Source: Segatella copri
GTDB lineage: Bacteria; Bacteroidota; Bacteroidia; Bacteroidales; Bacteroidaceae
Assembly: GCF_026015295.1 (NCBI RefSeq)
Contig: NZ_JAPDUW010000001.1
Location: 2,527,501-2,591,500 of the forward strand
Direction of reading: 5' to 3'
Length of the DNA stretch: 64,000 bases
Of the stretch, positions 60,702 through 64,000 are shown piece after piece; the first letter of the stretch is position 1; each line of letters opens with the position of its first letter. The translations under genes and the position numbers were made by a program. The notes beneath the pieces were generated by a model. That model had not been told where the DNA came from. It saw only the letters and a program-made list of their open reading frames with translations, and ran no database searches.

Positions 60702-62276
60702 TTACTTAGTACGTGGATTTGCCTCCAAGCCTGAGTTGATAACATCCTGTGGAAGCTGAATAGCACGACGAGGATCATCTACGGTCAAACTGTCAGTCAC
60801 ATCAAGAATTTCATCATTCTTATTTAAGGTGCGGCGATAGATAACAATACCATAGCGTTTTACATCCTGCATACGCAATCCCTCATGCATGCTCAAGATA
60901 CGTTTCAACTGCAAGATGCATTGCAAAACAGGTTCCTGAGTTTCTGCATCAATGGTAAATGCCGGATGCAAAGCCTTCTTTACAGTTGGCTCCTTTGGAG
61001 TATAATACTTAATACCTTTGTAGTATTCCTTAATACCATCTACAGAAAGTGTTACATTTCTTTTACTGAATACAGAAAGTTCAGTATTTACATCATCTAC
61101 AGCCTTCTGGTATTCACCCTTCAAAGCATAAGCCTCAGCACGATCCATGAGCAGCATATCTGTATTAAACGCTGAAAATATGCTATGAGAAAAACCTATT
61201 TCAGCTTGCAAATCTGTATATTCAAACTCATAAGGAATCTTACGAAGAATATATTTTGACAAAGCTGAATTGTTAAATACCTTATAGTTAAAACCGGTAT
61301 TGCTTCCCCATGGACCAGCAGCCTGCAACGTCTCTGTTGTTGCCAACACCTTTCCATGTGCATAACGGTCGCCATATGAATATGGACCACCAACAGCACC
61401 CCAGTCAGAATAAGCTGTCTGTAATAGGAGGTTAGCATTATTTCCAGAATTTACATACGCTTCCGGCTGCACTTGATCGTTCATGCTCAAACTAGAGAGA
61501 CCTGCCCAGTCTCTCAACTGTGATGCGGGATTATCACCCAAAACTTTAGTCGCATAATCTATAGCCTTGTCGTAATCCTGATAATATAGGTAGAAACGAG
61601 TAGCAAAAGCATAAGCAGCCTTTTGGGTAAAATGGAACTTCGGGGTAGAATAGGTATTACCTACCAAAGGAAGACCTGCCTGAATATCTGCATCTATCTT
61701 CTTATATAAATCTTCCAAAGTACCGCGATTATACTTCTGACCTACAACAGTCTCTGTATGCTCAGGATAAGGCAGACCCAATTTGCTGGCAGCGGTAGAT
61801 TTGTCATATGCATCGCAGAATACGGTAGAAAGCATAAACTCTCCGTAGGCACGGCAGAGAAGAGCCTCTCCCAACTGAGCAGAATACTCAGTCTTTTCTG
61901 TATCAGATAGTTTAGCTATATATTCTATAGAAGCATTAGCTGAAGAAATGGCCTTATAATACGCATTCCATAATTCCTGAGGACTCTCATCGTCCTGAAT
62001 CTCTGTTATATCCTCCCATCGATAGGCCTGTCCCTGGAATTTGTCTGCCTCTGTCCAACCAGTGTTATCTATACAGTCTGTATTGTCTGAGTACATCTCC
62101 AACAAATAGGCAGGATAACGTGAAGAATAAGCACTGACTAGCAAGTTACTCACATCATCAGTAGACTTCAATTCCATACGATTGTCTGGCAACTTATCCA
62201 AATAATCATCACAAGATGAAAATCCCAAGAGTGAAACTGCCAAAACCGTAGATAATAAATATTTTGTTCTTTTCAT
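60702..62276 (-). CDS. SusD/RagB family outer-membrane lipoprotein
   Basis: The 524-residue lipoprotein (LLGFSSC, Cys22, then DDYLDKLPDN) shows SusD-family features: the N-terminal LDKLPDNRMEL stretch, TPR-like helices (ALLCRAYGEFMLSTVFCDAY), and LLMDRAEAYALKGEYQKAVDDVN. SusD proteins form the lid over a SusC pore and bind substrate at the surface. It follows SusC by 15 nt. Confidence 0.95.
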   Translation of the reverse strand: MKRTKYLLSTVLAVSLLGFSSCDDYLDKLPDNRMELKSTDDVSNLLVSAYSSRYPAYLLEMYSDNTDCIDNTGWTEADKFQGQAYRWEDITEIQDDESPQELWNAYYKAISSANASIEYIAKLSDTEKTEYSAQLGEALLCRAYGEFMLSTVFCDAYDKSTAASKLGLPYPEHTETVVGQKYNRGTLEDLYKKIDADIQAGLPLVGNTYSTPKFHFTQKAAYAFATRFYLYYQDYDKAIDYATKVLGDNPASQLRDWAGLSSLSMNDQVQPEAYVNSGNNANLLLQTAYSDWGAVGGPYSYGDRYAHGKVLATTETLQAAGPWGSNTGFNYKVFNNSALSKYILRKIPYEFEYTDLQAEIGFSHSIFSAFNTDMLLMDRAEAYALKGEYQKAVDDVNTELSVFSKRNVTLSVDGIKEYYKGIKYYTPKEPTVKKALHPAFTIDAETQEPVLQCILQLKRILSMHEGLRMQDVKRYGIVIYRRTLNKNDEILDVTDSLTVDDPRRAIQLPQDVINSGLEANPRTK

Positions 62277-62291
62277 TGTGCTTGCATTTTA

Positions 62292-64000
62292 TTAAAGTCC
62301 AACTTTAACTGTTAAAGTAAACTGTCTTGGAACAGGTGAAGAAACACCTCCTGAACGGAAAAACTCAGGATCCTGACCATTCAACTTCTTATCAGCATAA
62401 ATCAGGAAGAGATTGGTAGCCTGTAATTTCAAAGACAGATTATTGAGCGGATGAATCCATGCCTTAGGGAAATCATAACTCAATGATATTTCCTTCATTC
62501 TGATGAAATCACCTTTGGCTATACGTACATCAGAATAGTTGTAGGCATTGTAACCATAGCGCAATTGCTTATTGTTCTGATACTGATAGTAACTCAAAAT
62601 AACAGGCACGTCGGTATATTTTTCATCACCTGGCTGTACCCAACGATTCTTAAACTCCTTAGTCATAGAACTCAAATCAGAATAGGTAGCAGAGAATACA
62701 GGATCAAGACGTACAACATTTCCAAAAGAATAGGTCATGAACACATTCAGAGCAAAACCTTTATACTTGAAGATATTACCTAAAGAGCCCTGTATAGTTG
62801 GATCTGTAGGACCTTCGTACTTCAGAAAATCGAGGTTCTCACGCTCCTGGAAGTTGATATCATCAGAAGTCACTTTACCTTTCTCATTGAGGAAAGTTGG
62901 CAGACCATCTTCGTCCAAGCCCTGGAATTGTACTGAGAACAAAGAACGCACAGGATAACCTTCTCTACGACCACCCATATTGGTCATCAAGTCAATGGCA
63001 CGGTCCTGACTTTCCAAGTTAGTAATCTCTGTCTTTGTATGAGAGAAGATGAAACTTGTATTCCAAGAGAAATCCTTATTCTTGATATTAGTTGTACTGA
63101 TACTTAATTCCTGACCGTTAGCCTTCATGTCCGCAGCATTAGCCCAACGGATTACCTCGCCACCGATACCCTGGGTTGTAACAGGACCAATTTCATCAAA
63201 GTTCTTACGAGAATAGATATCGAAAGACAAATTGATACGATCATTCAAGAAACCTGCCTCAAAACCAAAGTTAAACTCATGCTTTTTCTCATAAGTCAAT
63301 TCATCATTTTCCAACTGACTCAACTGGATACCAGTCTCCTTGTCACCTGTCAGCAAGCGCCAAGGTGAATATGCCTTATATACATTGGTAGAACTTGTAT
63401 AACTAGTTGGAGGAGGAGTAGCAGTAAGTGAGTAAGAAGCCTTTAACTTCAAGTGAGAAATTACAGGCATCCAAGACTGGAAGAATTTCTCCTGATCTAC
63501 ATTCCAAGAACCAGCCACGTTCCAAGTTGGAGTCCAACGTGCACTACGGCTACGACCCATAGCATTACTACCCTCATAACGGTAGGTTCCATTAAGAATA
63601 TATCTCTGCTTATAAGAATAGGTAGCATTGCCGAAGAAAGCTACAGAACGTGAGTTTGTATTAGAGAGAGAATAATAATCGGTATTCTCTTCCAAACTCT
63701 TCTTAAAGAACTGATATATATAGAATGGTACCTCACCCTTGTCATACTGCATACCCCAACCATTAAAGAAGGTACGGGTACGCTCAATGCCTGTAGTCTC
63801 CATACCGGCAAAGAGATTCATAAAATGAGTATTATGATCGAACGACTTGCTATAGTTGGCTGTAAAACGGAAGTTGTAATCCAACATACGATTATCTGTA
63901 CGCTTATACATACCACCATTAGGCAAAACCGAGATTGGCAATGCGTATGGATTATCAGGGTCTGTATAAAGATACTTATTGGCATCACGAATCAGAGAGT
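62292..64000 (-). CDS. SusC/RagA TonB-linked outer-membrane protein, C-terminal part
   Basis: The frame is open from the right edge (first visible residues SLIRDANKYLYTDPDNPYA) to the stop at 62292, giving about 569 residues of a SusC-family barrel. The C-terminus has the family signature (NLSLKLQATNLFLIYADKKLNGQDPE, then FTLTVKVGL). The N-terminal CarboxypepD_reg-like domain and plug lie outside the window. With SusD it should import the substrate processed by the HExxH lipoprotein. Confidence 0.95.
   Translation of the reverse strand, partial: SLIRDANKYLYTDPDNPYALPISVLPNGGMYKRTDNRMLDYNFRFTANYSKSFDHNTHFMNLFAGMETTGIERTRTFFNGWGMQYDKGEVPFYIYQFFKKSLEENTDYYSLSNTNSRSVAFFGNATYSYKQRYILNGTYRYEGSNAMGRSRSARWTPTWNVAGSWNVDQEKFFQSWMPVISHLKLKASYSLTATPPPTSYTSSTNVYKAYSPWRLLTGDKETGIQLSQLENDELTYEKKHEFNFGFEAGFLNDRINLSFDIYSRKNFDEIGPVTTQGIGGEVIRWANAADMKANGQELSISTTNIKNKDFSWNTSFIFSHTKTEITNLESQDRAIDLMTNMGGRREGYPVRSLFSVQFQGLDEDGLPTFLNEKGKVTSDDINFQERENLDFLKYEGPTDPTIQGSLGNIFKYKGFALNVFMTYSFGNVVRLDPVFSATYSDLSSMTKEFKNRWVQPGDEKYTDVPVILSYYQYQNNKQLRYGYNAYNYSDVRIAKGDFIRMKEISLSYDFPKAWIHPLNNLSLKLQATNLFLIYADKKLNGQDPEFFRSGGVSSPVPRQFTLTVKVGL

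Overview
The window looks like chromosomal DNA from a gut Prevotellaceae bacterium (Prevotella/Segatella type, possibly close to S. copri; genus-level placement is inference). Supporting signs are promoters of the Bacteroidetes form (a TAnnTTTG -7 element about 20 nt downstream of a TTTG-like -33), few strong Shine-Dalgarno sites, many SpII lipoproteins, SusC/SusD transport, two GH3 and one GH2 glycosidase, and families such as DUF4143, DUF3810, DUF4923, DUF6377 and DUF4302.

Layout. 1-4.8 kb: start of a lipoprotein, a membrane protein with a 26-bp duplication at its end, a DUF4143 AAA ATPase, a deleted nitroreductase and a membrane-anchored MutS-like ATPase. 4.9-9.7 kb: greA, a MetE-like methyltransferase divergent from an Lrp regulator, an M15 peptidase, a 34-aa small protein and a DUF3810 protein. 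9.7-13.8 kb: an ADP-ribose locus (macro-like protein, ADP-ribosylglycohydrolase, two DUF3791-type small proteins, a kinase-like protein) divided by long direct repeats into two cassettes, with a 699-bp inverted-repeat element between them. 14-20 kb: a fucosidase-like 3' remnant, a GH2 beta-galactosidase and a TonB-dependent receptor with a long leader. 20.4-29 kb: an eroded locus, crcB, a carboxynorspermidine-type dehydrogenase with recA, dnaK with a sigma54-like promoter, a HAD phosphatase and a cyclophilin. 29-38 kb: an EamA exporter, two GH3 enzymes flanking a DUF6377 sensor-regulator, and DUF4923. 38.7-54 kb: a 38-aa small protein, an M16 peptidase, MATE, an FKBP, glycyl-tRNA synthetase, parC, a histidine phosphatase, an SGNH esterase, tRNA-Leu(UAG) and tex. 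54.6-57 kb: an outer-membrane barrel protein, a 580-bp element with 105-bp terminal inverted repeats and a 5'-truncated DUF4143 gene. 57-64 kb: a SusC-SusD-HExxH lipoprotein-DUF4302-BACON operon, read leftwards, whose SusC runs off the right edge.

How the parts relate. Most operons are housekeeping or glycan-use modules. The unusual material is the cassette-like ADP-ribose locus, two non-coding inverted-repeat elements, and repeat arrays built into the promoters of DUF4143-type loci (one intact, one 5'-truncated, one nearly erased). Two genes shorter than 40 codons are also proposed. All family names come from reading motifs by eye; no database search was run.
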